64,000 nt of DNA from Streptomyces sp. JHA26. GTDB lineage: Bacteria > Actinomycetota > Actinomycetes > Streptomycetales > Streptomycetaceae. Positions 42,831 through 52,688 of this stretch are shown here, piece by piece. How positions within the stretch are numbered: position 1 is the stretch's first letter; the number at the start of each line of letters is the position of its first letter. Under the pieces are notes generated by a model. The model was not told the DNA's origin. It saw nothing but the letters and a program-made list of their open reading frames with translations, and made no database searches. The position numbers and the translations under genes were made by a program. The stretch covers positions 1 to 64,000 of the forward strand of contig NZ_BDJC01000035.1 of the NCBI RefSeq assembly GCF_002005565.1, given 5' to 3'.

Positions 42831-43547
42831 ATGGCAAGTGTGCTCGTGGTGGAGGACGACCAGTTCGTGCGCTCGGCGCTCATCCGGCATCTGACCGACG
42901 CCTCGCACCTGGTGCGCAGCGTCGGTACGGCGCTGGAGGCGCTGCGCGAGGTCGCCCATTTCCGGTTCGACGTGGTGATCCTCGACCTCGGACTGCCCGA
43001 CCTCGACGGCTCCGAGGCGCTGAAGATGCTGCGCGGCATCACCGACGTGCCCGTCATCGTCGCCACCGCCCGGGACGACGAGGCGGAGATCGTCCGCCTG
43101 TTGAACGCGGGCGCGGACGACTACCTCACCAAGCCGTTCTCGGTCGAGCACCTGTCGGCCCGCATGGCCGCCGTCCTGCGCCGCGCCCGCACCGGCGGCG
43201 AGGTGCCGCCGTCCACCGTCCTGCGCGTCGGCGGCCTGACCGTCGACCCCCTGCGCCGCCAGGCCGAACTGGACGGTGTGCGCCTCGACCTGACGCGGCG
43301 TGAGTTCGACCTGCTCGCCTTCCTCGCCGGCCGCCCCGGGGTGGTCGTCCCCCGCAAGGAGCTGCTCGCCGAGGTCTGGCAGCAGTCCTACGGCGACGAC
43401 CAGACCATCGACGTCCATCTGTCCTGGCTGCGCCGCAAGCTGGGCGAGACCGCGGCACGGCCCCGCTACCTGCACACCCTGCGCGGTGTCGGCGTGAAGC
43501 TGGAGCCGCCGGTCGCGGAGCCCTCCGGAGCGGAGCCGCCACGATGA
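42831..43547 (+). CDS. OmpR/PhoB-type response regulator
   Basis: A 238-aa two-component regulator. The receiver domain has the acidic pair EDD (8-10), the phospho-acceptor Asp52 in LDLGLPD and Lys101 in LTKPF. A winged-HTH DNA-binding domain (about 132-230) contains RREFDLLAFLAGRPG and DVHLSWLRRKLGE. The stop overlaps the kinase start in an ATGA. Candidate DNA sites are direct repeats downstream before the chitinase gene. Confidence 0.92.
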   Translation: MASVLVVEDDQFVRSALIRHLTDASHLVRSVGTALEALREVAHFRFDVVILDLGLPDLDGSEALKMLRGITDVPVIVATARDDEAEIVRLLNAGADDYLTKPFSVEHLSARMAAVLRRARTGGEVPPSTVLRVGGLTVDPLRRQAELDGVRLDLTRREFDLLAFLAGRPGVVVPRKELLAEVWQQSYGDDQTIDVHLSWLRRKLGETAARPRYLHTLRGVGVKLEPPVAEPSGAEPPR

Positions 43548-44986
43548 GGTGGGCCCTGGTCAAGGTGTCGCTGGCGGTCACCGCCATGGTCGTGATCGCC
43601 TTCGCCGTCCCCCTCGGACTCGTCATCCGGGAGATGGCCCGGGACCGCGCCTTCTCCAACGCCGAACGGGAGGCGGCCGCCGTCGCCCCCGCGCTGTCCA
43701 TCACCACCGACCGGGACCAGCTGGAGCGCGTCGTCGCCTCCGCGGGCTCGGACGCCGGGATGTCCGTGCACCTGCCGGCGTCCGCCGGCAGGAACGGCGG
43801 CGAGGACGTCGGCAAGGGTGGTGACAAGAACGGCGGCACCCGCATCGGCCGGCAGCGCGTCACCGACGAGGACATCGCCGCCGTCCGCGCGATGGGGCGC
43901 GCCTCCACCGCGGAGGTGCCCGGCGGCTCGGCGCTGCTCCAGCCGGTCGCGCTCAGCTCCGGCGAGATCGCCGTCGTCGAGGTGTACGTCCCCGAGTCCG
44001 AGGTCACCAACGGCGTCGGCACGGCCTGGGCGGTGCTCGCCGGGGTCGGCGCCGCGCTGATCGTCGGCTCGGTCGCGGTCGCCGACCGGCTGGGCGTGCG
44101 CATGGTGCGGCCCGCGCGGAAGCTGGTGGAGGGGGCGCACGAGCTGGGGGAGGGCAAGCTGGGCGCCCGCGTGCCCGAGGAGGGGCCGACCGAACTGCGG
44201 CTCGCGGCGGTCGCGTTCAACTCCATGGCCGACCAGGTCGTCCAACTCCTCGCCAACGAACGCGAACTGGCCGCCGACCTGTCCCACCGCCTGCGCACCC
44301 CGCTGACCGTGCTGCGGCTCAACGCGGCCTCGCTCGGCGACGGACCGGCCGCCGAGCAGACCCGGGCCGCGGTCGAGCAGCTGGAGCGCGAGGTCGACAC
44401 GATCATCCGCACGGCCCGGGACGCCAAGCCGCAGACGGCCGCCGCCGGCCCCGGCGCCGGGTGCGACGCGGCCGAGGTGGTCCGCGAGCGGATGGGCTTC
44501 TGGTCCGCGCTCGCCGAGGACGAGGGACGCAAGTGGCGGGTGGCCGGCGCCGACCGGCCGGTGCGCATACCCGTGGCCCGCCCCGACCTGGCCGCGGCCC
44601 TCGACGCCCTGCTCGGCAACGTCTTCCGGCACACCGCCGAGGGCACCGCCTTCGCGGTCGACCTGCACAACGGCGAGGACGCGGTGATCGTGCTCGTGTC
44701 GGACGCGGGTCCCGGCATACCCGACCCCGAGGCGGCGATGGCCCGCGGCCGGGGCTCGGGCACCGACGGGTCGACCGGGCTCGGCCTGGACATCGTGCGC
44801 CGGCTCGCCGAGTCGACGGGCGGGGACGTCCGGATCGGCTCGTCCGTGCTCGGCGGGACCGAGGTGCGGATCTGGATCCAGCTCGACGGGCGCACGGCAC
44901 CGGTGCGGCGCGGGCACCGGGGAGCCGTGCGGCGCCGCAGGCCCCGGCCGGCCCGCACCTTTAATCGGTCCCGATCCCTTCCTTAA
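43544..44986 (+). CDS. Sensor histidine kinase
   Basis: A 480-aa membrane kinase. Transmembrane helices at about 7-28 and 160-180 bracket an extracytoplasmic sensor domain with a Gly/Lys-rich loop (82-100). A HAMP region follows, then a HisKA with His248 in DLSHRLRTPL and a HATPase domain (N-box GNVFRHTAEGT, G1 DAGPGIPD, G2 GSTGLGLDIV). It partners the regulator encoded just upstream. The ligand is unknown; the adjacent chitinase gene hints at a carbohydrate or cell-wall cue. Confidence 0.9.
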   Translation: MRWALVKVSLAVTAMVVIAFAVPLGLVIREMARDRAFSNAEREAAAVAPALSITTDRDQLERVVASAGSDAGMSVHLPASAGRNGGEDVGKGGDKNGGTRIGRQRVTDEDIAAVRAMGRASTAEVPGGSALLQPVALSSGEIAVVEVYVPESEVTNGVGTAWAVLAGVGAALIVGSVAVADRLGVRMVRPARKLVEGAHELGEGKLGARVPEEGPTELRLAAVAFNSMADQVVQLLANERELAADLSHRLRTPLTVLRLNAASLGDGPAAEQTRAAVEQLEREVDTIIRTARDAKPQTAAAGPGAGCDAAEVVRERMGFWSALAEDEGRKWRVAGADRPVRIPVARPDLAAALDALLGNVFRHTAEGTAFAVDLHNGEDAVIVLVSDAGPGIPDPEAAMARGRGSGTDGSTGLGLDIVRRLAESTGGDVRIGSSVLGGTEVRIWIQLDGRTAPVRRGHRGAVRRRRPRPARTFNRSRSLP

Positions 44987-44998
44987 GCCCACCCTAAG
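44983..44998. promoter_or_regulatory. Direct repeat with 11-bp period before the chitinase gene
   Basis: TTAAG at 44983 and CTAAG at 44994 are 11 bases apart, as in OmpR-family binding sites. They sit at the end of the kinase gene, about 130 bases before the chitinase start. They are a candidate site for the neighbouring response regulator. Confidence 0.35.
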
Positions 44999-45124
44999 AT
45001 CGCCAACCCCCGCCCGGATCAGGCACTTTGCCCGGTTCCCGCTCGCTAGCGTGCTGCCGCACCCCCACCCCGCCCCCGTCGGTCCCCCGCCGGGGGCACC
45101 GTGAGCAGCGAAGGCAGGCACGTG

Positions 45125-46582
45125 ATGCGCACGCACCGACGCAAGGTCAGTGGCAGGAACAAGGCGATCGGCGCCCTCGTCGCGGCGGCCGTGGCCGGTG
45201 GCGGGGCGCTGCTGTTCACCAGCACCGCCCAGGCGGCCCCGGTCGGCGCCGTGTACACGAAGACCAGCGCGTGGTCGACGGGCTACACCGCCCAGTACGT
45301 CGTCACCAACACCAGCGGGCAGGCCAAGGCCGACTGGACCCTGGAGTTCGACCTGCCCCCGGGCGCGAAGCTCGGCTCGCTGTGGAACGCCGAGTCGAAG
45401 GTCAGCGGGCAGCACGTCACCGTGACCCCGCCCACGTGGGACACGGACGGGCTGAAGGCCGGCGAGTCCGTCACGGTCGGCTTCGTCGTCAACGGCACCG
45501 CCGACCCGACCGGTTGCCTGGTCGACGACGCCGAGTGCTCCACCGACACCGGCGCCACCCCCGAGCCCAGCGGCCGCCCCACCGAGCCCCCGGCCCCGAC
45601 GCCGACCCCGACCGGCTCCGCCGAGCCGACCCCGACCGGCACCCCCACCACCCCGGCGCCCACCGGCACCCCCGGCAACGGCACCGCCGCGGGCGCCGGC
45701 TTCGCCCCGTACGTCGACACCTCGCTCTACCCGGCCTTCGACCTGCTCGCGCACTCCGCGGCGACCGGCGTGAAGGAGTACAACCTCGCCTTCGTCACCG
45801 ACGGCGGCGGCTGCACCCCGAAGTGGGGCGGCGTCACCGACCTCGGCAACGACGCGGTGGCGAACCAGATAGGCGCCCTGCGCGCGAAGGGCGGCGACGT
45901 CCGGGTCTCCTTCGGCGGCGCCTCCGGCTCCGAACTGGGCACCACCTGCACGTCGGCCGACGCGCTGGCGGCGGCGTACGGCAAGGTCGTCGACGCCTAC
46001 CAGCTCACCAAGGTCGACTTCGACGTCGAGGGCGGCGCGCTGCCCGACGCCGCCGCCAACACCCGCCGCGCCCGGGCCATCGCCGCGCTGCAGAAGCAGC
46101 ACCCCGGCCTGGACGTCTCCTTCACCCTCCCGGTGATGCCCGAGGGCCTCACCCAGGCGGGCGTCGACCTCCTCGCCGACGCGAAGGAGAACGGCGTGGA
46201 CATCGGCGCCGTCAACATCATGGCGATGGACTACGGCCCCGCGTACAGCGGCGACATGGGCACCTACGCCGAGCAGGCCGCCACCGCCACCCAGGCCCAG
46301 GTCAAGGGCGTCCTCGGCCGGTCCGACGCGGACGCCTGGAAGACGGTCGCCGTCACCCCGATGATCGGCGTCAACGACGTCGCCAGTGAGGTCTTCACGG
46401 TCGACGACGCCACCCAGCTGGTGGAGTTCGCCAGGTCCAAGGGCCTGGGCGGACTGTCCATGTGGTCCGCGACCCGCGACAAGGCCTGCCCCGGCGGCCC
46501 GAAGCCCTCGGCCGACGCCACCTGCAGCTCCGTGGACCAGCAGCCGAACGCCTTCTCCAAGGCGCTCGCCGCCTACAAGTAG
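45125..46582 (+). CDS. Secreted GH18 chitinase with N-terminal CBM2-like domain
   Basis: A 485-aa exported enzyme. A signal peptide ending AQA (about residue 37) is followed by a CBM2-type carbohydrate-binding module (about 38-135; WSTGYTAQYVVTNTSGQAKA, then DWTLEFDL). A Pro/Thr linker (about 145-185) leads to a GH18 catalytic domain with the acid motif KVDFDVEGG (Glu as acid) and INIMAMDYG. It hydrolyses chitin, and no dre palindrome is seen upstream. The ATG at 45125 or the GTG at 45122 is the start. A strong hairpin follows the stop. Confidence 0.9.
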   Translation: MRTHRRKVSGRNKAIGALVAAAVAGGGALLFTSTAQAAPVGAVYTKTSAWSTGYTAQYVVTNTSGQAKADWTLEFDLPPGAKLGSLWNAESKVSGQHVTVTPPTWDTDGLKAGESVTVGFVVNGTADPTGCLVDDAECSTDTGATPEPSGRPTEPPAPTPTPTGSAEPTPTGTPTTPAPTGTPGNGTAAGAGFAPYVDTSLYPAFDLLAHSAATGVKEYNLAFVTDGGGCTPKWGGVTDLGNDAVANQIGALRAKGGDVRVSFGGASGSELGTTCTSADALAAAYGKVVDAYQLTKVDFDVEGGALPDAAANTRRARAIAALQKQHPGLDVSFTLPVMPEGLTQAGVDLLADAKENGVDIGAVNIMAMDYGPAYSGDMGTYAEQAATATQAQVKGVLGRSDADAWKTVAVTPMIGVNDVASEVFTVDDATQLVEFARSKGLGGLSMWSATRDKACPGGPKPSADATCSSVDQQPNAFSKALAAYK

Positions 46583-46595
46583 GACCGGCATCCTC

Positions 46596-46628
46596 CCCGT
46601 GGGGCCGGCCCCACACCGGCCCCACGGG
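46596..46628. terminator. Bidirectional terminator between chitinase and GH1 genes
   Basis: Perfect 13-bp arms (46596-46608 and 46616-46628) enclose a 7-base loop between convergent genes. Confidence 0.75.
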
Positions 46629-46695
46629 CGGGGTACGGCACTCCCCCCGGAATGCCGTACCCCGTGTTCATGTGCCCCGTAGGCTTCCCGAGGCC

Positions 46696-48122
<1,427 letters not shown>

Positions 48123-48123
<1 letters not shown>

Positions 48124-48136
48124 GGAATCGCTCCCA
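48123..48136. promoter_or_regulatory. CebR-like box overlapping the GH1 ribosome binding site
   Basis: On the minus strand TGGGAGCGATTCCA abuts the ATG; its GGGAG also serves as the Shine-Dalgarno sequence. It matches the CebR box at 12 of 14 positions. The repressor would also cover the translation start region. Confidence 0.6.
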
Positions 48137-48160
48137 CGGTGTCGGGGCCCTCATTATGCA

Positions 48161-48174
48161 TGGGAGCGCTCCCA
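48161..48174. promoter_or_regulatory. Perfect CebR box upstream of the GH1 gene
   Basis: TGGGAGCGCTCCCA, the exact 14-bp palindrome described for CebR in Streptomyces. It lies 38 bases before the GH1 ATG and 102 bases beyond the cebR stop, in the gap between the two minus-strand genes. Confidence 0.85.
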
Positions 48175-48275
48175 CCGCAAAAGACCCGTCCGGACCGCGA
48201 CCACACCGCAAAAGACCCGCCGGGGCCGCACCCGCACCGCGCCCGGCTCCGGCGCAGACCGCACCCGGGCCGCAC

Positions 48276-49319
48276 TCAGGCCGACTCCCGCACCACCAAC
48301 CGCGTCGGCAGGACCACCCCGCGGTGCCCGGCGCCGCGGTCGGCGATCTCGTCCAGCAGCAGCCTCGCCATGGTGCGGCCCATCTCCTCCAGCGGCTGCC
48401 GGACGCTGGTCAGCGGCGGGTCGACGTGCCGGGCCACGATGGAGTCGTCGAAGCCGACGACGGCCACGTCGCCGGGCACCCGCCGGCCCGCGGCGCGCAG
48501 CTCCAGCACGGCGCCGGAGGCCATCACGTCCGAGGCGGCGAAGACCGCGTCCAGGTCGGGGCGGCGGCGCAGCAGCTCCCGCATGGCCGTGCGCCCGCCC
48601 TCCTCGGTGAAGTCCCCGTGCGCGACCAGCTCCTCGGTGACGGCGGCACCCGCCTCCCGCAGCGCCTCCCGGTACCCGGCGAGGCGCTCGCGCGCGGCCT
48701 CCATGTCGAGCGGCCCGGTGATGGTGCCGACGGCCCGGCGACCGCCGGCCAGCAGGTGCCGGACCGCGGCCTCGGCGCCGCCGCGGTTGTCCGCGCGCAC
48801 GTGCCCCAGCGGCTCCCCGTCACCGCGCCGGCCGGCCAGCACGGTCGGGATGGCCAGCGCCTCCAGCTGGTCGGGCAGGGTGTCGTCGCTGTGCACCGCC
48901 ACCATCAGCACCCCGTCCACGCGCTGTCCGGACAGGTACGGGGCGAGCCGCGCGTACTCCTTCTGGTCGTGGACCATGACCAGCAGCATGCGCATCCCGG
49001 CGTCCGCGAGACCGGCGGACACGCCCCGGATGATCTCCGAGAAGTACGGCTCGGAGAACAGGCGGGTCTGCGCGTCGGGGACCACCAGCGCCACCGAGTC
49101 CGTGCGCCGGGTGGCCAGGGAGCGGGCGGCCTGGTCGGGGACGTAGCCGAGTTCGGCGATGGCCCGTTCCACGGCCGCGCGGGAACGGTCGCTGACCTTG
49201 GGCGAGCCGTTGATGACCCGGGAGACCGTGCCGCGGCCGACGCCGGCGCGCGCGGCCACCGCGTTCAGGGTCGGGCGCCGGACGTCCGCGGCGGTGGGCG
49301 GCTGTTCGGCAGGGCTCAT
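48276..49319 (-). CDS. cebR: CebR, LacI-family repressor of cello-oligosaccharide genes
   Basis: A 347-aa LacI/GalR regulator. The HTH at about 15-40 reads TLNAVAARAGVGRGTVSRVI. A periplasmic-binding-like effector domain ends with FDDSIVARHVDPPLTSVRQP. It is divergent from cebE with 494 bases between, and CebR boxes flank the locus. In S. griseus, S. reticuli and S. scabies CebR represses these genes until cellobiose or cellotriose binds. The second LacI protein at 55393 has an almost identical recognition helix. Confidence 0.88.
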   Translation of the reverse strand: MSPAEQPPTAADVRRPTLNAVAARAGVGRGTVSRVINGSPKVSDRSRAAVERAIAELGYVPDQAARSLATRRTDSVALVVPDAQTRLFSEPYFSEIIRGVSAGLADAGMRMLLVMVHDQKEYARLAPYLSGQRVDGVLMVAVHSDDTLPDQLEALAIPTVLAGRRGDGEPLGHVRADNRGGAEAAVRHLLAGGRRAVGTITGPLDMEAARERLAGYREALREAGAAVTEELVAHGDFTEEGGRTAMRELLRRRPDLDAVFAASDVMASGAVLELRAAGRRVPGDVAVVGFDDSIVARHVDPPLTSVRQPLEEMGRTMARLLLDEIADRGAGHRGVVLPTRLVVRESA

Positions 49320-49813
49320 CGTTCACCTTCCGGCGTTCGGTGGGGGGACCGGCTTCATTCTGGCCCAGGAGGCGCCGACCTCGTCCGCGCGGCTCCCTCC
49401 CGCACCCCGGTTGTCTGCCAACCGGCCCATGACCTGCGGGAATTCGGATCCGCCGGGCCGAGATCCCGGCAAAACGCGGCCCCCGGTGCGACACATTCCC
49501 GTGACGTGCTGAACACGCTTACGCAACAACGCCGTTTTCAAGTCTTGACACCCGACCCCGCCACCAACCAGTCTTCGGGGCAAGCCGCGTGGGAGCGGTC
49601 CCACGGAGTTCCGGGGCCGTCTTCCGTACGGAACGAAGCACCATCGGCCCTTCCCTCCACCTCGCATGGCACACCGTTGACCAGCATCTTCGCACCGCAT
49701 TCCGCGTTGCTCTGGGCTGGCCGCTGCTCGAACCGAGAGGGCAGGTCCGGACCGTCGAACCCGGCGGTCTGATTCCTGAGGTCCCCGTTCCCACTGGAAC
49801 AAGGAGTAGTGGA
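49320..49813. other. cebR-cebE intergenic control region
   Basis: This 494-base divergent region carries TTGACA at 49545-49550 on the plus strand as a possible -35 element, with no good -10 element at standard spacing. The CebR box lies at 49590. Open frames reading through from 49589 are extensions of cebE without an RBS. I see no gene here. Confidence 0.6.
49590..49603. promoter_or_regulatory. CebR box upstream of cebE
   Basis: TGGGAGCGGTCCCA differs from the perfect CebR palindrome at one base. It lies 211 bases before the cebE ATG, downstream of TTGACA at 49545, so a bound repressor would block transcription into cebEFG. Confidence 0.82.
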
Positions 49814-51133
49814 ATGCGCATCACCCGAACCGGCGGCGTCCGTGGCCGCAGAGCAGCGGCCCTGACCACGTCGGTCCTGACGGCCTCGGCCCTGCTGCTG
49901 ACCGCCTGCAGCAGCGACAGTGACTCGGACGCTTCGGAATCCGACGGGAAGATCGTCCTCAAGGTGGCCGACTTCGGGCAGTTCGGCTACAAGGAGGCCG
50001 GCCTGTTCGAGAAGTACCAGCAGCTTCACCCGAACATCGAGGTGAAGGAAGAGACCACCGCCAACGAGCAGGACTACTACCCGAAGCTCCTTCAGCAGCT
50101 GAACTCGGGCAGCGGTCTGGGCGACGTCGTCGGCGTCGAGGTCGCCCGCATCAAGGAGGTCGTGGACACCCAGGCGGACAAGTTCACCGACCTCAAGGGC
50201 AGCATCGACACCAGCCAGTGGGTCGACTGGAAGGCCAAGCAGGCCACCACCAAGGACGGCAAGGTCATCGGCGCCGGCACCGACATCGGCCCGATCTCCC
50301 TCTGCTACCGCAGGGACCTGTTCGAGCAGGCGGGTCTGCCGACCGACCGCGAGAAGGTCGCCGAGGCGATAGCGGGCGGCTGGGAGGACTACATCAAGCT
50401 CGGTGAGCAGTACAAGGAGAAGGCGCCCAAGGGCACCTACTTCATGGACTCCGCCAGCGCCATGTTCAACGGCGTCGTCAGCTCCTCCGAGAGCCAGTAC
50501 TACGACGCCGACGGCAAGGCGATCTACAAGGACAGCCCGTCGGTGCAGAAGGGCTGGGACCTCGCCGCCGATGCCGCGGACAAGAAGCTGAGCCAGGGCG
50601 TGCCGCAGTTCCAGGACCCCTGGAAGGCGGCGCTGCGCAACGGCACCGTGGCCACCGTCGTGTGCCCGGCCTGGATGGCGCTGCAGATCCAGAACTACTC
50701 CGGCAACGACTTCGCGGGCAAGTGGGACATCTCGCGCGCGCCCGGTTCGACCGCGGCCAACTGGGGCGGTTCCTTCCTGACCGTGCCCAAGAGCGGCAAG
50801 CACGTCAAGGAGGCCACCGAGCTCGTCAAGTGGCTGACCGCGCCGGAGCAGCAGGCCGCCGTGTTCAAGGCCGCCGGTCTCTTCCCGTCCAACCAGGGCG
50901 CCTATGACCTCCCCGATGTGAAGAACGGCAAGCTCGAGTACTTCAACAACGCCCCCGTCGGCCAGATCTACGCCGAGGAGGCCAAGTCCATCCCGGTGGC
51001 CGTGCTCGGCCCGAAGGACGGCGTCATCAAGGACTCGATCTCCACGCAGATCAACAACATGGAGCAGCGGGGGACCAAGCCCGACAAGGCCTGGGACGCG
51101 GCGACCGAGGCGATCGACAAGGCCATCGGCTGA
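49814..51133 (+). CDS. cebE: CebE, cellobiose/cellotriose-binding lipoprotein
   Basis: A 439-aa extracytoplasmic solute-binding protein of family 1 type. The lipobox LLTAC places the lipidated Cys near residue 34, followed by a Ser/Asp-rich spacer. The family-1 fold follows with KADFGQFGYKEAGLF-like and GTVATVVCPAWMALQIQNYS segments. It delivers cello-oligosaccharides to CebFG. The ATG has AAGGAG seven bases upstream and yields a normal lipoprotein signal; the open frame to 49589 is not used. No ATPase gene is nearby: in Streptomyces the shared MsiK ATPase usually serves this transporter. Confidence 0.9.
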   Translation: MRITRTGGVRGRRAAALTTSVLTASALLLTACSSDSDSDASESDGKIVLKVADFGQFGYKEAGLFEKYQQLHPNIEVKEETTANEQDYYPKLLQQLNSGSGLGDVVGVEVARIKEVVDTQADKFTDLKGSIDTSQWVDWKAKQATTKDGKVIGAGTDIGPISLCYRRDLFEQAGLPTDREKVAEAIAGGWEDYIKLGEQYKEKAPKGTYFMDSASAMFNGVVSSSESQYYDADGKAIYKDSPSVQKGWDLAADAADKKLSQGVPQFQDPWKAALRNGTVATVVCPAWMALQIQNYSGNDFAGKWDISRAPGSTAANWGGSFLTVPKSGKHVKEATELVKWLTAPEQQAAVFKAAGLFPSNQGAYDLPDVKNGKLEYFNNAPVGQIYAEEAKSIPVAVLGPKDGVIKDSISTQINNMEQRGTKPDKAWDAATEAIDKAIG

Positions 51134-51136
51134 CCC

Positions 51137-51189
51137 GCGCACGGTGCGGGCGGTCCAACCAGCCGCCCCGCACCGTCCGTACCGTGCGC
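51137..51189. terminator. Alternative hairpins directly after cebE
   Basis: The segment at 51141-51153 can pair with 51163-51176 (one bulge). GCGCACGGT at 51137-51145 can instead pair with ACCGTGCGC at 51181-51189. The pairings exclude one another. They could slow or stop RNA polymerase after cebE. Confidence 0.5.
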
Positions 51190-51220
51190 ACCGGGGACCG
51201 TGAAGTCGACGGCCCCCGCC

Positions 51221-51257
51221 CGCAGCAGACCCGGCCGTCCGCGTCGGGTCTGCTGCG
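51221..51257. terminator. Perfect 13-bp hairpin in the cebE-cebF gap
   Basis: Arms at 51221-51233 and 51245-51257 are exact complements around an 11-base loop. The hairpin is a likely attenuator that makes cebE mRNA more abundant than cebFG. Confidence 0.6.
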
Positions 51258-51461
51258 CGGCGTCGGGTCCGCGCCCGCGCCGCGACCGCTCCACCCGGCT
51301 CGCGGGGCGGGCGCGCCCCTCCGCCCGAACGGCCTGCGGGTCCTCCCGGGCCGGCCCGGGAGGGCGCGGCGGGCCGCGGTCCGGCCGGACGGGGCCGGGA
51401 GCGGAGGAGGACCCGGGACGCCGGTGCCGACCCAGGCGTCCCGACCCGCCTCCCCGCCCCC

Positions 51462-51506
51462 GACGACCCGCCCCGACCACTCGTCCTGACGACCCGCCCC
51501 GACCAC
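51462..51506. repeat. 19-base direct repeat in the cebE-cebF gap
   Basis: The same 19 bases occur at 51462-51480 and 51488-51506, a period of 26. The role is unknown. Confidence 0.6.
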
Positions 51507-51681
51507 CCGGCCGCCGTACCCACCGCAGACCGTCGCACGGGCCGCCCGGCAGCGTGCCGCACCGCGCGGGCGGGACCCGGCGGAACGGGCGCCGGCCCGT
51601 CCACCCGCCTCCCGCCCCTACCCGGCCCGAACCTCCGGGCCCGACCTGCCAGGCCCGACCTCCCAGGGAAGGATTCCCTCC

Positions 51682-52674
51682 GTGGCAACGACAACCCCCA
51701 CACGGGGTGCCAAGTCTCCGCACACCGGCGGCTCCGGCTCCGCGTCCACAGAACGCAGCGCGTGGCGTTCGCGACTGTGGCGCCTCGACGACAAGGTGTC
51801 GCCGTACGCGTACATCGCCCCCTTCTTCCTCGTCTTCGGTGCCTTCGGGCTCTACCCGCTGCTCTACACCGGCTGGATCGCCCTGCACCGGGTGGAGATG
51901 ACGAGCCTCGACCAGTCGGAGTGGGTCGGCTTCGAGAACTTCACCAAGATCCTCCAGGACTCCGAGTTCTGGACGGCCGTCTCCAACACCTTCATCATCG
52001 GCGTCATCTCCACCGTCCCGCAGCTGCTGGTCGCCCTGGGCCTGGCCCACCTGCTCAACTACAAGCTGCGCGCCAGCACCTTCTGGCGCACGATCATCCT
52101 CACCCCGTACGCCACCTCCGTCGCGACCGCCGCCCTCGTCTTCGCCCTGGTGTTCCGGGCCGACGGCGGCCTCCTCAACTGGGTGCTGGGCTTCTTCGGC
52201 GCCGACAACATCGACTGGGGCAACGGCCACTGGACCTCGAAGATCGCCATCTCGATCATCGTGATCTGGCGCTGGACCGGCTACAACGCCCTGATCTACC
52301 TGGCGGCCATGCAGGCCGTGCCGACCGACCTGTACGAGGCGGCCTCGATCGACGGCGCCTCGCGCTGGCAGCAGTTCCGCAAGGTGACCATTCCCTCGCT
52401 GCGGCCGACGATCCTGTTCACCATCGTCATCTCGACGATCGGCTCCATGCAGCTGTTCGGTGAGCCGCTGCTGCTGCAGGGCGGCACGCTCGGCTCCGTC
52501 GGCGGCAGCGAGCACCAGTACGAGACGCTCAGCATCTACCTCTTCAACTACGGATGGAAGCTCCAGCACCTCGGCCCGGCCGCCGCCGTGGCCTGGGCCA
52601 TGCTCGTCCTGCTGCTGCTCATCGCCCTGATCAACTGGATCGTCAGCCGGTTCGTGCGCAAGAGCGCGGCCTGA
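51682..52674 (+). CDS. cebF: CebF, sugar ABC transporter permease
   Basis: A 330-aa permease of the MalF type with six membrane segments after a basic N-terminus. The EAA loop is EAASIDGASRWQQFRKVTIP (about 218-237). It pairs with CebG to form the cello-oligosaccharide channel. The GTG start has GAAGGA about eight bases upstream. It is separated from cebE by a long hairpin-rich gap and from cebG by 14 bases. Confidence 0.9.
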   Translation: MATTTPTRGAKSPHTGGSGSASTERSAWRSRLWRLDDKVSPYAYIAPFFLVFGAFGLYPLLYTGWIALHRVEMTSLDQSEWVGFENFTKILQDSEFWTAVSNTFIIGVISTVPQLLVALGLAHLLNYKLRASTFWRTIILTPYATSVATAALVFALVFRADGGLLNWVLGFFGADNIDWGNGHWTSKIAISIIVIWRWTGYNALIYLAAMQAVPTDLYEAASIDGASRWQQFRKVTIPSLRPTILFTIVISTIGSMQLFGEPLLLQGGTLGSVGGSEHQYETLSIYLFNYGWKLQHLGPAAAVAWAMLVLLLLIALINWIVSRFVRKSAA

Positions 52675-52688
52675 CGGGAGCGACAACG

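Larger units (their letters stand above)
51134..51681. other. 548-base cebE-cebF spacer with nested hairpins
   Basis: The operon is interrupted by an unusually long non-coding gap. It starts with alternative inverted repeats just after the cebE stop, contains a perfect 13-bp hairpin at 51221-51257 and ends with a 19-base direct repeat. A frame from 51200 is Pro/Arg-rich, has no RBS and is not credible as a gene. Confidence 0.6.

Noticed and set aside
51200..51901. A 233-aa frame in the cebE-cebF gap
   Set aside because: Its composition is Pro/Arg-rich, it has no RBS, and it runs into cebF in the wrong frame. The sequence shows repeats and hairpins instead of codon bias.
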